64,000 nucleotides of DNA from the NCBI GenBank assembly GCA_018401745.1, contig JAGYJY010000002.1, positions 17,498-81,497 of the forward strand, in the 5' to 3' direction. This document shows positions 37,776 through 46,706 of the stretch, piece by piece (position 1 is the first letter of the stretch; each line of letters begins with the position of its first letter). Under the pieces are notes generated by a model. It searched no databases. It was not told the DNA's origin and worked only from the letters and a program-made list of their open reading frames with translations. Made by a program: the position numbers and the translations under genes. Source of the DNA: Pirellulales bacterium. Lineage in GTDB: Bacteria; Planctomycetota; Planctomycetia; Pirellulales; UBA1268.

Positions 37776-38615
37776 ATGCCTGCTGAAACCCAACTCGAAC
37801 TCCCGATCGGCGATCGGCTCGTGAGAGGCGACTGCCTGGAAAACCTGCGGCTGCTCCCCGACGGAGCAGCCCAGCTGGCCTTTGCCGATCCGCCGTTCAA
37901 CATCGGCTACGACTACGACACCTACGACGACAAGCGATCAGCCAACGACTACCTCGACTGGAGCCGCCAGTGGATTGCAGAAATGCAGCGGGTTTTGTCG
38001 GCCGACGGGACGTTTTGGCTGGCGATTGGCGATGAGTATGCCGCTGAGCTGAAAGTGATGGCCACGCGGGAGCTGGGGTTTGCCTGCCGCAGCTGGGTGG
38101 TCTGGTACTACACGTTTGGCGTCAACTGTAAAAATAAGTTCAGCCGCTCCCACGCCCACCTCTTCCACTTTGTCCGCGACCCTCACGCCTTCACCTTCAA
38201 CGCCGACCAGATCCGTGTGCCGTCGGCCCGCGAACTGGTCTACGGTGACAAGCGGGCCAACCCCAAAGGTCGTCTTCCCGACGACACCTGGATCCTCAGG
38301 CCGCAGGATCTCGCTGAGGGCTTTGGCCCCGAAGAAAACACCTGGTATTTCCCGCGGGTGTGCGGCACGTTCAAAGAACGATCCGGCTGGCATGGCTGCC
38401 AGATGCCAGAGCAGCTGCTCGGCCGAATCATCCGCAGCTGCAGCCACCCGGGAGACCTCGTGGTCGATCCGTTTGCCGGCAGTGGCACCACCCTGGCGGT
38501 GGCCAAGAAACTCGGTCGCCGCTACTTCGGCTGCGAACTCTCGGATCAGTATGCCGAGCGGATCAGCGAGCGGCTTGCCTCGATCCGCGAGGGCGACCGG
38601 CTCGATGGCGGCTGA
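37776..38615 (+). CDS. DNA adenine/cytosine-N4 methyltransferase, beta class (orphan)
   Basis: A 279-residue SAM-dependent amino-methyltransferase. The catalytic motif [16 protein letters not shown] (DPPF, residues 38-41) comes before the SAM-binding [17 protein letters not shown] (near 230), the order that defines beta-class enzymes such as CcrM, HinfI or RsrI. No target-recognition insertion is obvious and no restriction gene lies on either side, so it is an orphan, perhaps regulatory. Target sequence unknown. The first ATG in frame is 37776; a TTG six codons upstream is possible. Confidence 0.9.
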   Translation: MPAETQLELPIGDRLVRGDCLENLRLLPDGAAQLAFADPPFNIGYDYDTYDDKRSANDYLDWSRQWIAEMQRVLSADGTFWLAIGDEYAAELKVMATRELGFACRSWVVWYYTFGVNCKNKFSRSHAHLFHFVRDPHAFTFNADQIRVPSARELVYGDKRANPKGRLPDDTWILRPQDLAEGFGPEENTWYFPRVCGTFKERSGWHGCQMPEQLLGRIIRSCSHPGDLVVDPFAGSGTTLAVAKKLGRRYFGCELSDQYAERISERLASIREGDRLDGG

Positions 38616-38807
38616 GGAGCCGCTGAAGAGCGCCCCTACCACCGCCAAGGGCCGACGGCTGAAACGCTGACAGTCATATCTCTCCCCTTGAGTTGAGATG
38701 CCAGCAGCGGCTCGGGCCCCGAGGGCCTGACCTCTCTTGTGCCGGTCTGCCGGGCGTGGTGGAATGCTGACCCTGAGGGGATTATCCGAAGAGAAGAAAG
38801 GACATCG

Positions 38808-39659
38808 ATGCGCTACGGACTCAACCTGCTGCTCTGGACCGACCGCATGCATGAAGGCATGGAGCCGATCGTTGCGCGGGTCAAAGAGATGGGCTACGAC
38901 GGCGTGGAGATGCCGATGTTCGAGCTCAACGAGAGCCTCTACACCGACTGGGGGAAGCGGCTTGACGACCTCGGCCTCGCCCGCACCGCCGTCAGCATCC
39001 GCACCGCCGGCGACAACCCGATCAGTCCTTCGGCGAGCGTGCGGACATCTGCCGTCGACGCCCTCAAGCGAACAATCGACTGCTGCCACGCCGCCGGTGC
39101 CAAGGTGCTGGCTGGCCCCAACCACTCAGCGATTGGCGAGTTTTCCGGCAGCGGCCCGAGCGAGGATGAGTTTCAGTGGGGTGTCGACTCGCTGCGGCAA
39201 GCGGCCGAGCATGCCGGCGAGGCCGGCGTGACCTTCGCAATCGAATACCTCAACCGCTTTGAAAACTACTTCCTGACCAGCGTTGAGCAGACGGTGGCGT
39301 TTGTGAAGGCCGTCGATCACCCCGCTTGCCGGATGATGTACGACACCTTCCATGCCAACATCGAAGAGAAGGGCCTCGCCGACGCCATCTCATCAGCGAT
39401 CCCGCATACGGTGTTGGTGCATATTTCTGAGAATGACCGCAGCATTCCTGGCACCGGCCATGTCGACTGGAAGACCAGCTTCGATTCGCTGCATGCCGCC
39501 GGCTACGATGGCTGGATGGTGGTTGAGGCCTTCGGACTGGCGCTGCCCGGAATCGCCGCTGCCACCAAGATCTGGCGAAAGATGTTTCCCGATGAAGACA
39601 CCCTTGCCCGCGAAGGGCTGGCCTTCATGAAGCAGAACGTCGCCCAGCGTTGGGGCTGA
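38808..39659 (+). CDS. Sugar epimerase, D-tagatose/D-psicose 3-epimerase-like TIM barrel
   Basis: A 283-residue xylose-isomerase-like barrel. EYLNRFENYFLTSVEQTV near 145 matches the signature around the catalytic Glu of ketose 3-epimerases, and YDTFHANIEEKG near 180, HISENDRSIPGTGHVDW near 212 and VVEAFG near 245 supply the remaining metal and acid residues. It probably epimerises a free ketose at C3; hydroxypyruvate isomerase-like activity is an alternative. GAAAGGA precedes the ATG at 38808. Confidence 0.85.
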   Translation: MRYGLNLLLWTDRMHEGMEPIVARVKEMGYDGVEMPMFELNESLYTDWGKRLDDLGLARTAVSIRTAGDNPISPSASVRTSAVDALKRTIDCCHAAGAKVLAGPNHSAIGEFSGSGPSEDEFQWGVDSLRQAAEHAGEAGVTFAIEYLNRFENYFLTSVEQTVAFVKAVDHPACRMMYDTFHANIEEKGLADAISSAIPHTVLVHISENDRSIPGTGHVDWKTSFDSLHAAGYDGWMVVEAFGLALPGIAAATKIWRKMFPDEDTLAREGLAFMKQNVAQRWG

Positions 39660-39717
39660 TGGCTTGGCTGAGGCTGCCAGCGGCCTCGGTGGTCGTGCAA
39701 GCGTAAGGAGACGCGAC

Positions 39718-40458
39718 ATGGCTCGCACCAGCAGGTCTGAGCCAGACGAGGGTTTCCGAGGGAAGCCCTCCGACGGCGGGCTCTCGATCGACCGACTGGC
39801 CCAGGCCTTCGCGGCGATGATGGGCACCGGCGAGGCGTTGCCCCCGGAGAAGCCGGCACACGAGGCGGTCAGAGTCGACGTCTCCCCCGACCTCGATGCC
39901 GGCACCAGCGACGCCACCGATCCAGACGACGAGTCGTGCCGTGTCACCCCGGCCACGATTCTCGAAGCGATGCTCTTTGTCGGCATGGCTGACGGGGAGC
40001 CGCTCTGCTCGCGGAAAGTGGCCTCGTTGATGCGCGGGGTGCGGCCCCAGGAAGTCGATGAGCTCGCTGAGGAACTGCGGGCCCGCTACGACCAGCAGCA
40101 GCGGCCCTACGAGGTCGTTGCGGTGGGATCAGGCTGGGCGCTGCGGCTGCGTGAAGCCTACCGGCAGTTTGGCCGGATCCTTGAGCAGCGTGCCCAGCAG
40201 GTGAGGCTCGGTGAAGAGGCCCTCGACACCCTCGCGGTGGTGGCCTGGAACCAGCCGGTGCGGCGAGATCGCCTCGTGCAGCTCGGCTGCGACGCACGGC
40301 CGAGCACCCTGCGGCAGTTGGTCCGCCGTGGGCTGCTCCAGCTGATCTCGGCCGGCAAAGGCGAAGAGCCTTCCTACCAGACCACCGACAAATTTCTTGA
40401 TGTCTTCAAGATCGAAAAACTTGCCGACCTTCCCAAGCCCGATGCTCCGCCGTCGTGA
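39718..40458 (+). CDS. scpB: Segregation and condensation protein B
   Basis: A winged-helix subunit of the SMC-ScpA-ScpB condensin. The 246 residues consist of a 75-residue poorly conserved acidic/Pro-rich N-terminus and two winged helices: ILEAMLFVGMADGEPLCSRK near 83 and EEALDTLAVVAWNQPVRRDR near 165, followed by LVRRGLLQLI and YQTTDKFLDVF, the typical ScpB end. AAGGAG at 39702-39707 supports 39718 over an ATG 54 bases upstream. No scpA or smc lies in the window. Confidence 0.88.
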   Translation: MARTSRSEPDEGFRGKPSDGGLSIDRLAQAFAAMMGTGEALPPEKPAHEAVRVDVSPDLDAGTSDATDPDDESCRVTPATILEAMLFVGMADGEPLCSRKVASLMRGVRPQEVDELAEELRARYDQQQRPYEVVAVGSGWALRLREAYRQFGRILEQRAQQVRLGEEALDTLAVVAWNQPVRRDRLVQLGCDARPSTLRQLVRRGLLQLISAGKGEEPSYQTTDKFLDVFKIEKLADLPKPDAPPS

Positions 40459-40569
40459 CGTGGCCTTCTTCGATCCCGACAGCTCGAGGGCGGCGCGTGT
40501 GGTGGTGATGAGCTGCCGAGTGCACATCACACGGACTGCCAAGCCCCGCACGAGGCCTCGTTTTCTGCC

Positions 40570-41727
40570 ATGACGTCCGCTCGCTCATCCGCGATGCCAC
40601 ACGACCTCCGCTCAGCCTCTGCCTGCCTGCTGACCCCGCCCGGCCGCTCGGCCCTGGCGGTCGTGGGCGTGCGAGGCCCGCGGGCGATGTCGGCGGTCGC
40701 AGCGAGCTTCCAGCCCCGCGGCGGCTGTCCGCTCGATGCACGGCCCGACCGAGCCGTGGTCTTCGGTCGCTGGGGAGGTCTGCAGGGGGAAGAGCTGGTG
40801 GTCGTGCGGCGGGCAGCCGACGACCTCGAGGTGCACTGCCATGGAGGCGTTGCCGCGGCCGCGGCCATCCTCCGCGACCTGGTGCACGCCGGCTGCCGGC
40901 AGCTTGACATCTCGGCCTGGGCCAGCGACGCAAGCCGCAACGGCGTCGACGCTGCCGGCGACGAGTCGACCCGCGAGCGACGACAGATTGTTGCCGAAGC
41001 CCAGCTCGCGCTGGCCTTCGCTCGCGGGCCCCATGCCGCGAGGCTGCTGGCCCACCAGCTCTCCGGCAGCCTGGCCGCTGCGATAGACACGCTCCGTGCA
41101 GCCGAAAGTCGGCAGCGGGAGGCGATTGCCGAGCGGCTGCTGTCGTGGCAAGGCCTGGGGCTCCGCCTGACACAGCCGTGGCGGGTGGTGGTGGCCGGGC
41201 CTCCGAATGCCGGCAAGAGCAGCCTGGTCAACGCCCTGGCGGGCTTCGCACGCAGCATCGTCTCACCCACCGCCGGCACCACCCGCGATGTCCTGGAGAC
41301 ACGTCTCGTGCTCGGCGGCTGGGACCTGGTGCTCATCGATACCGCCGGCCTCCGCCTCGAGGCGGGCGACAGCATCGAGGAGGCCGGCATTGCCAAGGCC
41401 GTCGCGGCGACCAGCCAGGCCGACCTCGTGGTTGTCGTCACGGCAAGCGACCAGCCCGACACAACTGCCGCCGGCACCCTGCTCTGCCCCCACGCCCCAC
41501 GGCTTTTGGTGACCAACAAGACCGACCTGCTCACCATCCCACCAGCCGCCGCCACCCCACCGCCGCTCCACACCTCAGCCCTCACCGGTGCAGGCATCGA
41601 AGACCTCGCCATCCGCATCATTCACACCCTCATCCCGCAAACACCGCCCCCCGGCGAAGCCATCCCGTTCACCCCCCGGCAGATCGACCTGATCAAACAC
41701 CTGCGCGGAAACACCGCGCACGGGTAA
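40570..41727 (+). CDS. mnmE: MnmE/TrmE-like GTPase lacking the C-terminal cysteine motif
   Basis: A 385-residue protein against the usual ~450. The tetrahydrofolate-type N-terminal domain starts LLTPPGRSALAVVGVRGPRA and has the CHGG loop (VHCHGGVAAA). The G domain has P-loop AGPPNAGKSSLVNALAG, TAGTTRD (G2), LIDTAGLR (G3) and NKTDL (G4). The end FTPRQIDLIKHLRGNTAHG stops where the long helix and the C(I/L)GK motif of MnmE should follow. That Cys is required for tRNA wobble-uridine modification in E. coli, so function is uncertain. The repeat island begins one base after the stop. Confidence 0.75.
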   Translation: MTSARSSAMPHDLRSASACLLTPPGRSALAVVGVRGPRAMSAVAASFQPRGGCPLDARPDRAVVFGRWGGLQGEELVVVRRAADDLEVHCHGGVAAAAAILRDLVHAGCRQLDISAWASDASRNGVDAAGDESTRERRQIVAEAQLALAFARGPHAARLLAHQLSGSLAAAIDTLRAAESRQREAIAERLLSWQGLGLRLTQPWRVVVAGPPNAGKSSLVNALAGFARSIVSPTAGTTRDVLETRLVLGGWDLVLIDTAGLRLEAGDSIEEAGIAKAVAATSQADLVVVVTASDQPDTTAAGTLLCPHAPRLLVTNKTDLLTIPPAAATPPPLHTSALTGAGIEDLAIRIIHTLIPQTPPPGEAIPFTPRQIDLIKHLRGNTAHG

Positions 41728-41762
41728 CGGGAAGGGTCCTCGCTTCACGCCTGCGAAGCGAA

Positions 41763-41835
41763 CGGGACGGGTCCTCGGGCCGCGAAGCGGCCTCGGCGAA
41801 GCCGAGGTGCCTGCGGCACCCGAAGACCCGTCCCG
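41763..41835. repeat. Cloverleaf-forming module, copy 2
   Basis: 73 nt closed by CGGGACGGG/CCCGTCCCG, with arms GCCGC-GAA-GCGGC, CCTCGGC-GAA-GCCGAGG and GTGCC-TGC-GGCAC. Compared with 16200-16272 only five bases differ, all inside the three triloops. Confidence 0.75.
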
Positions 41836-42024
41836 CTTGCGCGCCCCACCCCGCTCAGCCCCACCGCCTCCCCCGGCCGCAGATCGCCGCGAAGCGGCGG
41901 ACAGGCCGCCCTTAAACCGTAAGCGAGGGGTGAGCCCGGGCCGAATGAGCCGGCCTTGCAGTCGAGCGCAGCCCGGAGGGCGAAAGCGAGAATGCACGAG
42001 TGAGCGAAGCCAGGATGGCGCAGC

Positions 42025-42108
42025 GAACGCTCGGCGAATCGGCTTGGGCTCACCCCGAGCGACCTCGAACGCTCGGCGAATCGGCTTGGGCTCACCCCGA
42101 GCGACCCC
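42025..42108. repeat. Two tandem 42-bp repeats
   Basis: Two units starting at 42025 and 42067, each GAACGCTCGGCGAATCGGCT followed by the shared TGGGCTCACCCCGAGCGACC arm; they differ at one or two bases near the ends. They end beside the rhodanese stop codon. Confidence 0.75.
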
Positions 42109-42116
42109 GAGCGGCC

Positions 42117-42458
42117 CTAATACCGCGGCACCCCCGCATCAACCTCAAGGCTCCAGGCCTCGATCCCACCAGCGAGGCTCTGCACCGTCACAAACCCCTT
42201 GCCGCGGAGAAACTCAACCACCCGCAGGCTCCGCACACCGTGATGACAGTGCACGACCAAGGGCTTGCCTCGCCACGGCTCGAGCTCTGCAAGTCGCTCG
42301 GGGATCTCTCGCATCGGGATCAGCCGAGCTCCCTCAATGTTGGCGATCGCATATTCATCCGGCTCGCGGCAGTCGAGGAGGAGCAGGCTGGCATCAGACC
42401 GCATCCGTGCCAGCTCGGCGGTGGTGACTTCAAGCGAGGGGGGCTGGGGGCTGTTCAT
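42117..42458 (-). CDS. Rhodanese-like protein
   Basis: A single-domain rhodanese of 113 residues that moves sulfane sulfur through an active-site cysteine. LLLLDCREPDEYAIANIEGA (residues 24-43) is the CH2A-type motif, and the catalytic loop is VVHCHHGVRSLR with Cys71. The loop CHHGVRS is of the type seen in GlpE-like and ThiI-associated rhodaneses. The ATG is at 42458; the open frame upstream runs through the cca gene and is ignored. Thiosulfate or persulfide donors cannot be distinguished. Confidence 0.88.
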   Translation of the reverse strand: MNSPQPPSLEVTTAELARMRSDASLLLLDCREPDEYAIANIEGARLIPMREIPERLAELEPWRGKPLVVHCHHGVRSLRVVEFLRGKGFVTVQSLAGGIEAWSLEVDAGVPRY

Positions 42459-42554
42459 CGTGGGCCTTCCACACGTGTCGGAGACGGACCTGAGGGAGTG
42501 TACCCTTGGGGTGTCGCGATGCTTTCGTTCTGTTCCACGTGCTGCCATCCTGCA

Positions 42555-43895
42555 ATGCCCGCTGTTGACGCCGATCCCGAAGCCGCCCGTGGGTTTGCCC
42601 TGCAGGTGGTGTCGCGCCTGCGAGAGGCGGGGCATGAGGCTCTCTGGGCGGGCGGGTGCGTTCGCGATGAGCTGCTCAGCCGCACGCCAGCGGATTACGA
42701 CGTGGCCACGTCGGCAAAGCCCGACGCCGTGCGTGAGCTCTTTGGCCGCCGTAGGACGCTCGCGGTGGGGGCGGCCTTCGGTGTGATCACGGTGGTGGGC
42801 CCCCGCGGCGCGGGGCATGTTGAGGTCACGACCTTCCGGACTGATGCGGCCTACACCGACGGCCGCCATCCCGCGGGCGTGCGGTTTTCCACGCCGCAGG
42901 AAGATGCCCAGCGGCGGGATTTTACGATCAATGGACTGTTCTTCGACCCGCTTGCGGGCAAGGTGCACGACTACGTTGGTGGCAAGGCAGATCTTGAGAA
43001 GGGTGTTGTCCGGGCCATCGGCGTTGCCTCGCAGCGGTTTGCCGAAGACCACCTTCGCATGCTGCGGGCCGTCCGCTTCACCGCCGGCTTCAGCTTTGCC
43101 TTAGAAGCAGAAACGCGGGCGGCCATTGAGCGGATGGCGCCGCGGGTCACAAGTGTTAGCCCGGAGCGGATCGCCGCCGAACTGAGGCTGATGGTGACAC
43201 GGCGAGGGCGGGCAGCGGCTCTTCAGCTGCTGCTCGACACCGGCCTGGCCGCAGAGGTTCTTCCTGAGGTGGCCCTGCCGGGCGGCTCGGCAGTTTCTCA
43301 GGATCGCTGGCGGCTTGCCACGCAGGTGCTTGCGGCGCTCGACGAGCCCTCGTTGTCGGCCGCTCTGGCCACCCTTGTCGACATCGCGGCAGCACCAGGT
43401 GGCCTGCCGGGGGCGGACGGGCCGCCGCTCCGCCGCCCCCACTCACCAACCATCGCCGCCATCGGCTCGCGGCTGCGGCTCTCCAACGATGAGACGACAA
43501 CGGCCGACTGGCTGCTAGCGGCCGTGCGTCAGTTCAAGACGCTCATGGAGCCGGCGGGGGCGGCGGCCGCAGCCTGGTCAAACCTGCAGCCCTGGCTGGC
43601 TGACCGACGGGCCAGAGAGCTGGCGGATCTCCTCCGCGGCCGAGCTGTCAACGGCCTCGGTAGGGCCGAGACGGCAGCCTGGGTGACCGCCCAGCTTGAC
43701 CGGCCTCGCGAAGAACTCGACCCACCGCCCCTGCTTTCCGGACATGAGCTGATGGCGGAAGGCGTGGCGAAAGGACGCGACGTTGGCCGCTGGCTGGCAG
43801 CCATCCGCCGCCTGCAGCTCGACGGCAAGCTCACCTCCAAGGAAGAGGCCATCACCTGGCTGGCCCAGCAGCCACGCCATGATTCGACGGCATGA
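42555..43895 (+). CDS. cca: CCA tRNA nucleotidyltransferase/poly(A) polymerase family
   Basis: A class II nucleotidyltransferase of 446 residues. The head domain has ALWAGGCVRDELLSRTPADY (residues 25-44) followed by DVAT, giving the catalytic DxD, then VEVTTFRTDAAYTDGRHPAG and RRDFTINGLFFDPLAGKVHD; the tail has EDHLRMLRAVRFTAGFSFAL. Neither of the two tRNAs in the window encodes CCA, so a CCA-adding enzyme is needed. Poly(A) polymerases share these motifs and cannot be excluded. The start at 42555 lacks a clear ribosome site; an ATG at 42519 is in frame. Confidence 0.88.
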   Translation: MPAVDADPEAARGFALQVVSRLREAGHEALWAGGCVRDELLSRTPADYDVATSAKPDAVRELFGRRRTLAVGAAFGVITVVGPRGAGHVEVTTFRTDAAYTDGRHPAGVRFSTPQEDAQRRDFTINGLFFDPLAGKVHDYVGGKADLEKGVVRAIGVASQRFAEDHLRMLRAVRFTAGFSFALEAETRAAIERMAPRVTSVSPERIAAELRLMVTRRGRAAALQLLLDTGLAAEVLPEVALPGGSAVSQDRWRLATQVLAALDEPSLSAALATLVDIAAAPGGLPGADGPPLRRPHSPTIAAIGSRLRLSNDETTTADWLLAAVRQFKTLMEPAGAAAAAWSNLQPWLADRRARELADLLRGRAVNGLGRAETAAWVTAQLDRPREELDPPPLLSGHELMAEGVAKGRDVGRWLAAIRRLQLDGKLTSKEEAITWLAQQPRHDSTA

Positions 43896-44039
43896 CCGAC
43901 ATGATCCGCCCAAGCGGCGAGCCAACTGGCGGTCGCAGCGGTGGTGCAACCCGTGGCAGCGGCTGTGCGTACTGCATACTCACAATGACCGGCCGCCATT
44001 CGGCTGCCGTCCGCTTGCCTGCCCGCCGGACTTCCCTGC

Positions 44040-44630
44040 ATGCACGGTTTTTTCTCCAAGATCATGGCCCTCGGCATCGTCGCCGCTGGCTTCTTTCTCA
44101 CCGGCGATCTCAACTGGGTGATGGACCGCGTGGGCGGATGGGCTCGCGGTGAGGTGGCCGAGGCCCCGGACTCGGAATCTGCCACGGTGGCGGCAAGCCC
44201 GGCTGTTCCCTTGGAGCCGGCCGCCACCCCTTCGCAACCAGTAATGCCGGTCGCGGAGGCGAACCCACCGGCGGCCCCCGCAGAGGGAATCCCCCCGGGC
44301 GGCGTTGTGCTGCCAGACCTCGGTCATGCACAGATCGAACTCGCCGCCCTGAGGTCCGGCGATCGCATTCTCGCTCGCACCCGCCACGAGCTCGTGGCGT
44401 TCGACCTGATCGATCCGACGAGCGGCGAAGCGGTGGAGCACCGGCATGCCCTGCTCGCCTCGAATGTCGCCACCGCCGCAGCCCTCACAACCCCACGGCG
44501 TGTGCTGCTGCCGGCAACGATTGCCATCGGCCAGCCGGCCGCCTTTGCTGCCGTCTCGGGAAGCCGCGAAGCCGCCCCACCGCCAGTCGGCAGCATCGAT
44601 GCCCTGGGCATCGAGCGGCCACTCGACTGA
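44040..44630 (+). CDS. Unidentified protein with an N-terminal membrane segment
   Basis: 196 residues: a hydrophobic N-terminus (IMALGIVAAGFFLTGDLNWV), an Ala/Pro-rich linker (residues 45-90), then a compact region with LPDLGHAQIELAALRSGDRI and HELVAFDLIDPTSGEAVEHR. Probably secreted or membrane-tethered. No family recognised. Composition is like its neighbours. Convergent with rpsA. Confidence 0.55.
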   Translation: MHGFFSKIMALGIVAAGFFLTGDLNWVMDRVGGWARGEVAEAPDSESATVAASPAVPLEPAATPSQPVMPVAEANPPAAPAEGIPPGGVVLPDLGHAQIELAALRSGDRILARTRHELVAFDLIDPTSGEAVEHRHALLASNVATAAALTTPRRVLLPATIAIGQPAAFAAVSGSREAAPPPVGSIDALGIERPLD

Positions 44631-44656
44631 CGACTGAGGTGCGGTTGATTCGCTGT

Positions 44657-44679
44657 GGTGGAGGGCTCAGCCCTCCACC
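44657..44679. terminator. Perfect hairpin at the rpsA stop codon
   Basis: GGTGGAGGG-CTCAG-CCCTCCACC is a perfect palindrome overlapping the last codons of rpsA (stop at 44667-44669) between two convergent genes. No T tract follows on either strand, so terminator function is likely but not typical. Confidence 0.4.
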
Positions 44680-46331
44680 GGGGCCCCGTCGACCTGCTTG
44701 CGAGAGAGCCCGATCTTCCGATCGTCGGTGTCGACGCGGAGGATCTTCACCTCGATCTGATCGCCCACATTCACGACTTCCTCAGGGTTCTCCACCTTGT
44801 CGTCGGAGAGTTCGGAGATGTGCAGCAACCCCTCGAGGCCATCCTCAAGGCCGACAAACACACCGAAGTTGGTGAGCTTCGTGATCGTTCCCTTCACGAC
44901 GTCACCCGGCTTGTAGCGATCGGGAATGTCGCTGTTCCAGGGGTCTTCCTGCATCTGCTTCAGGCCCAGAGCGATCCGACGCCGCTGCTGGTCGACCGAG
45001 AGCACCTTGCACTCGACTTCCTGGCCCTTGTCGACGACCTCGCTGGGGTGCGTCACCTTGCGGGTCCATGACATGTCGGTCACGTGCAGCAGGCCATCGA
45101 TCCCTTCGTCGATCTCGATGAAGGCGCCGTAGTTGGTGAGGTTGCGGACGATGCCCTTGACGATCGCTCCGGGTGGGTAGTCGGCAGCGACCTTCTCCCA
45201 AGGATTCTGCTGGGTCTGCTTCATACCCAGCGAGATCTCCTGCTTCTCCTTGTTGATGGCGAGCACCACCACCTCGACGTCGTCGCCTGGCTTGACGAGT
45301 TCGCTCGGATGGCTGACCCGCTTCGTCCAGCTCATCTCGGAGATGTGGACGAGGCCTTCGACGCCGTCTTCGAGCTTCACAAAGGCACCGTAGCTCATCA
45401 CGTTCACGACCGAGCCAGTGCACTTGGTGCCGACTGGATACTTGTCGGCCACCTTGGCCCACGGGCTGGCCGTCCGCTGCTTGAGGCCCAGGGCGATCTT
45501 CTCGCGGTCGCGATCGATGTGCAGCACCTGCACCTCGATCTCCTGGTCGATCTGCACCATCTCGCTGGGATGGCCGATGCGGCCCCACGACATGTCGGTG
45601 ATATGCAGCAGGCCATCGATGCCGCCAAGATCGACGAAGGCACCAAAGTCGGCGATGTTCTTGACGATGCCGCGACGCACCTGGCCGACCTCGAGGGTCT
45701 CCATGAGCTGCTTCTTCCGCTCTGCCCGCTCCTGCTCGATCAACGCCCGGCGAGAGACGACGATGTTGCGGCGGCTCTCGTCGATCTTGAGCACAAGGCA
45801 CTGGATCGCCCGGCCGCAGTAATCGCCGATGTCGGCAGGCCGGCGAATGTCGACCTGGCTCGCTGGCAGAAACACATTCACGCCGGAGATGTCGACCAGC
45901 AGGCCGCCCTTGATCTTGCGGGTCACGTAGCCGGTGACGACGTCGTTTTCCTTGACGCTGCTCATCACCCGGAGCCAGTCTTCGATGCGGCGGGCCTTCC
46001 GCTTCGAGAGCACGATCAGACCACGCTGCTCCTCCTGGGAGCCGTCTTCAAACTCCTCCAGAAGCACCTTGACGACGTCGCCAATCTCAGGTGCGGGCTC
46101 CCCTTCTTCCCACTCGTTGCGTGGGATCGCCCCTTCGCTCTTGTAGCCGACGTCAACGAGCACAAACTCGTCATCGACTCGGAGAACCTTCCCCTCAAGC
46201 ACGGAGTTGACGGCAAGAACAGCCGTTCCGGCGCCGTATTCTTCCTCGATCTCGGCGCTCCACACGAGATCGAGTTCGGCTTCCAGGTCGTCTCCGGCTT
46301 CAAGTTCACGGATAAGATTACGATTGACCAT
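44667..46331 (-). CDS. rpsA: 30S ribosomal protein S1
   Basis: 554 residues with six S1 RNA-binding repeats. After an acidic N-terminus, repeats begin near residues 40, 125, 210, 295, 382 and 470; repeats 3-6 are highly alike (GAFVDLGGIDGLLHITDMSW, GAFVKLEDGVEGLVHISEMS, GAFIEIDEGIDGLLHVTDMS, GVFVGLEDGLEGLLHISELS). S1 helps 30S subunits load mRNAs with weak Shine-Dalgarno sites, which suits the weak ribosome sites seen here. The ATG at 46331 opens the conserved region; the frame extends upstream without similarity. Confidence 0.93.
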   Translation of the reverse strand: MVNRNLIRELEAGDDLEAELDLVWSAEIEEEYGAGTAVLAVNSVLEGKVLRVDDEFVLVDVGYKSEGAIPRNEWEEGEPAPEIGDVVKVLLEEFEDGSQEEQRGLIVLSKRKARRIEDWLRVMSSVKENDVVTGYVTRKIKGGLLVDISGVNVFLPASQVDIRRPADIGDYCGRAIQCLVLKIDESRRNIVVSRRALIEQERAERKKQLMETLEVGQVRRGIVKNIADFGAFVDLGGIDGLLHITDMSWGRIGHPSEMVQIDQEIEVQVLHIDRDREKIALGLKQRTASPWAKVADKYPVGTKCTGSVVNVMSYGAFVKLEDGVEGLVHISEMSWTKRVSHPSELVKPGDDVEVVVLAINKEKQEISLGMKQTQQNPWEKVAADYPPGAIVKGIVRNLTNYGAFIEIDEGIDGLLHVTDMSWTRKVTHPSEVVDKGQEVECKVLSVDQQRRRIALGLKQMQEDPWNSDIPDRYKPGDVVKGTITKLTNFGVFVGLEDGLEGLLHISELSDDKVENPEEVVNVGDQIEVKILRVDTDDRKIGLSRKQVDGAPVEG

Positions 46332-46706
46332 GAGGGGATTTAGGGGAGAGGGGAAAGAGGATGTGAAACCACGTCGGGTTGGCCACCCTGCAGGCAGCCG
46401 CAGCAACGCCCCGTCTTTTCCAGCCGCCATACAGCTGGAAACCGCCATACAGCTAGAAAGCTGTGCAGCCAAAAAACAGGACTCGACCGGACCAACCGGC
46501 CTCCCAACGAATACCTCGGAGTTTATCAGCCTTCAGAAATAGGAACAATCGAGCATTCTTTCGCGGCTGCTCCAGGGCTTTCCCAGCCGGAAGCCCAGGA
46601 ATCGCCCCAAACGTGACGGCAAAAACTGGCCGATGCACCTTGTGGAGCCCACTGTGCGGCGGATTCCGGGTGGCAACCTCCTGCCTCCCCTGACGAGGAC
46701 CCTCCC
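46332..46706. promoter_or_regulatory. Divergent intergenic region upstream of rpsA
   Basis: 375 bases between rpsA and the transglutaminase-like gene, presumed to hold both promoters. The only clear structure is a direct repeat of 18 bases, CCGCCATACAGCTGGAAA (46424-46441) and the same with one change (46442-46459), each with a CAGCT core. I could not pick a convincing -35/-10 pair. Confidence 0.35.

Larger units (their letters stand above)
41728..42116. repeat. Intergenic repeat island 2
   Basis: 389 bases without a gene that repeat the plan of 16113-16574: a CTTCACGCCTGCGA lead-in, the cloverleaf module, a third exact copy of the 25-nt hairpin unit (41875-41899), the GCGAGGGGTGAGCCCGGG arm, and tandem copies of an inverted GGGCTCACCCCGAGCGAC arm at the right end. 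It lies between the mnmE-like and rhodanese genes, whose 3' ends face it. Confidence 0.75.

Noticed and set aside
38605..38670. 21-codon frame after the DNA methyltransferase gene
   Set aside because: No ribosome site and no sign of conservation; it overlaps the methyltransferase stop and looks accidental.
37776..39659. Restriction-modification system around the DNA methyltransferase
   Set aside because: Neighbouring genes are a peptidase and a sugar epimerase; no nuclease motif was found.
42000..42554. Upstream extension of the cca gene through repeat island 2
   Set aside because: It runs through the tandem repeats and antisense to the rhodanese gene; the conserved cca sequence starts near 42555.
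43892..44152. Small frame between cca and the next gene
   Set aside because: Arg/His-rich translation without motifs, overlapping a better-supported gene from 44040.
45084..46343. Long open frame antisense to rpsA
   Set aside because: It mirrors the S1 repeats on the other strand, has no family motif and is an effect of high GC content.
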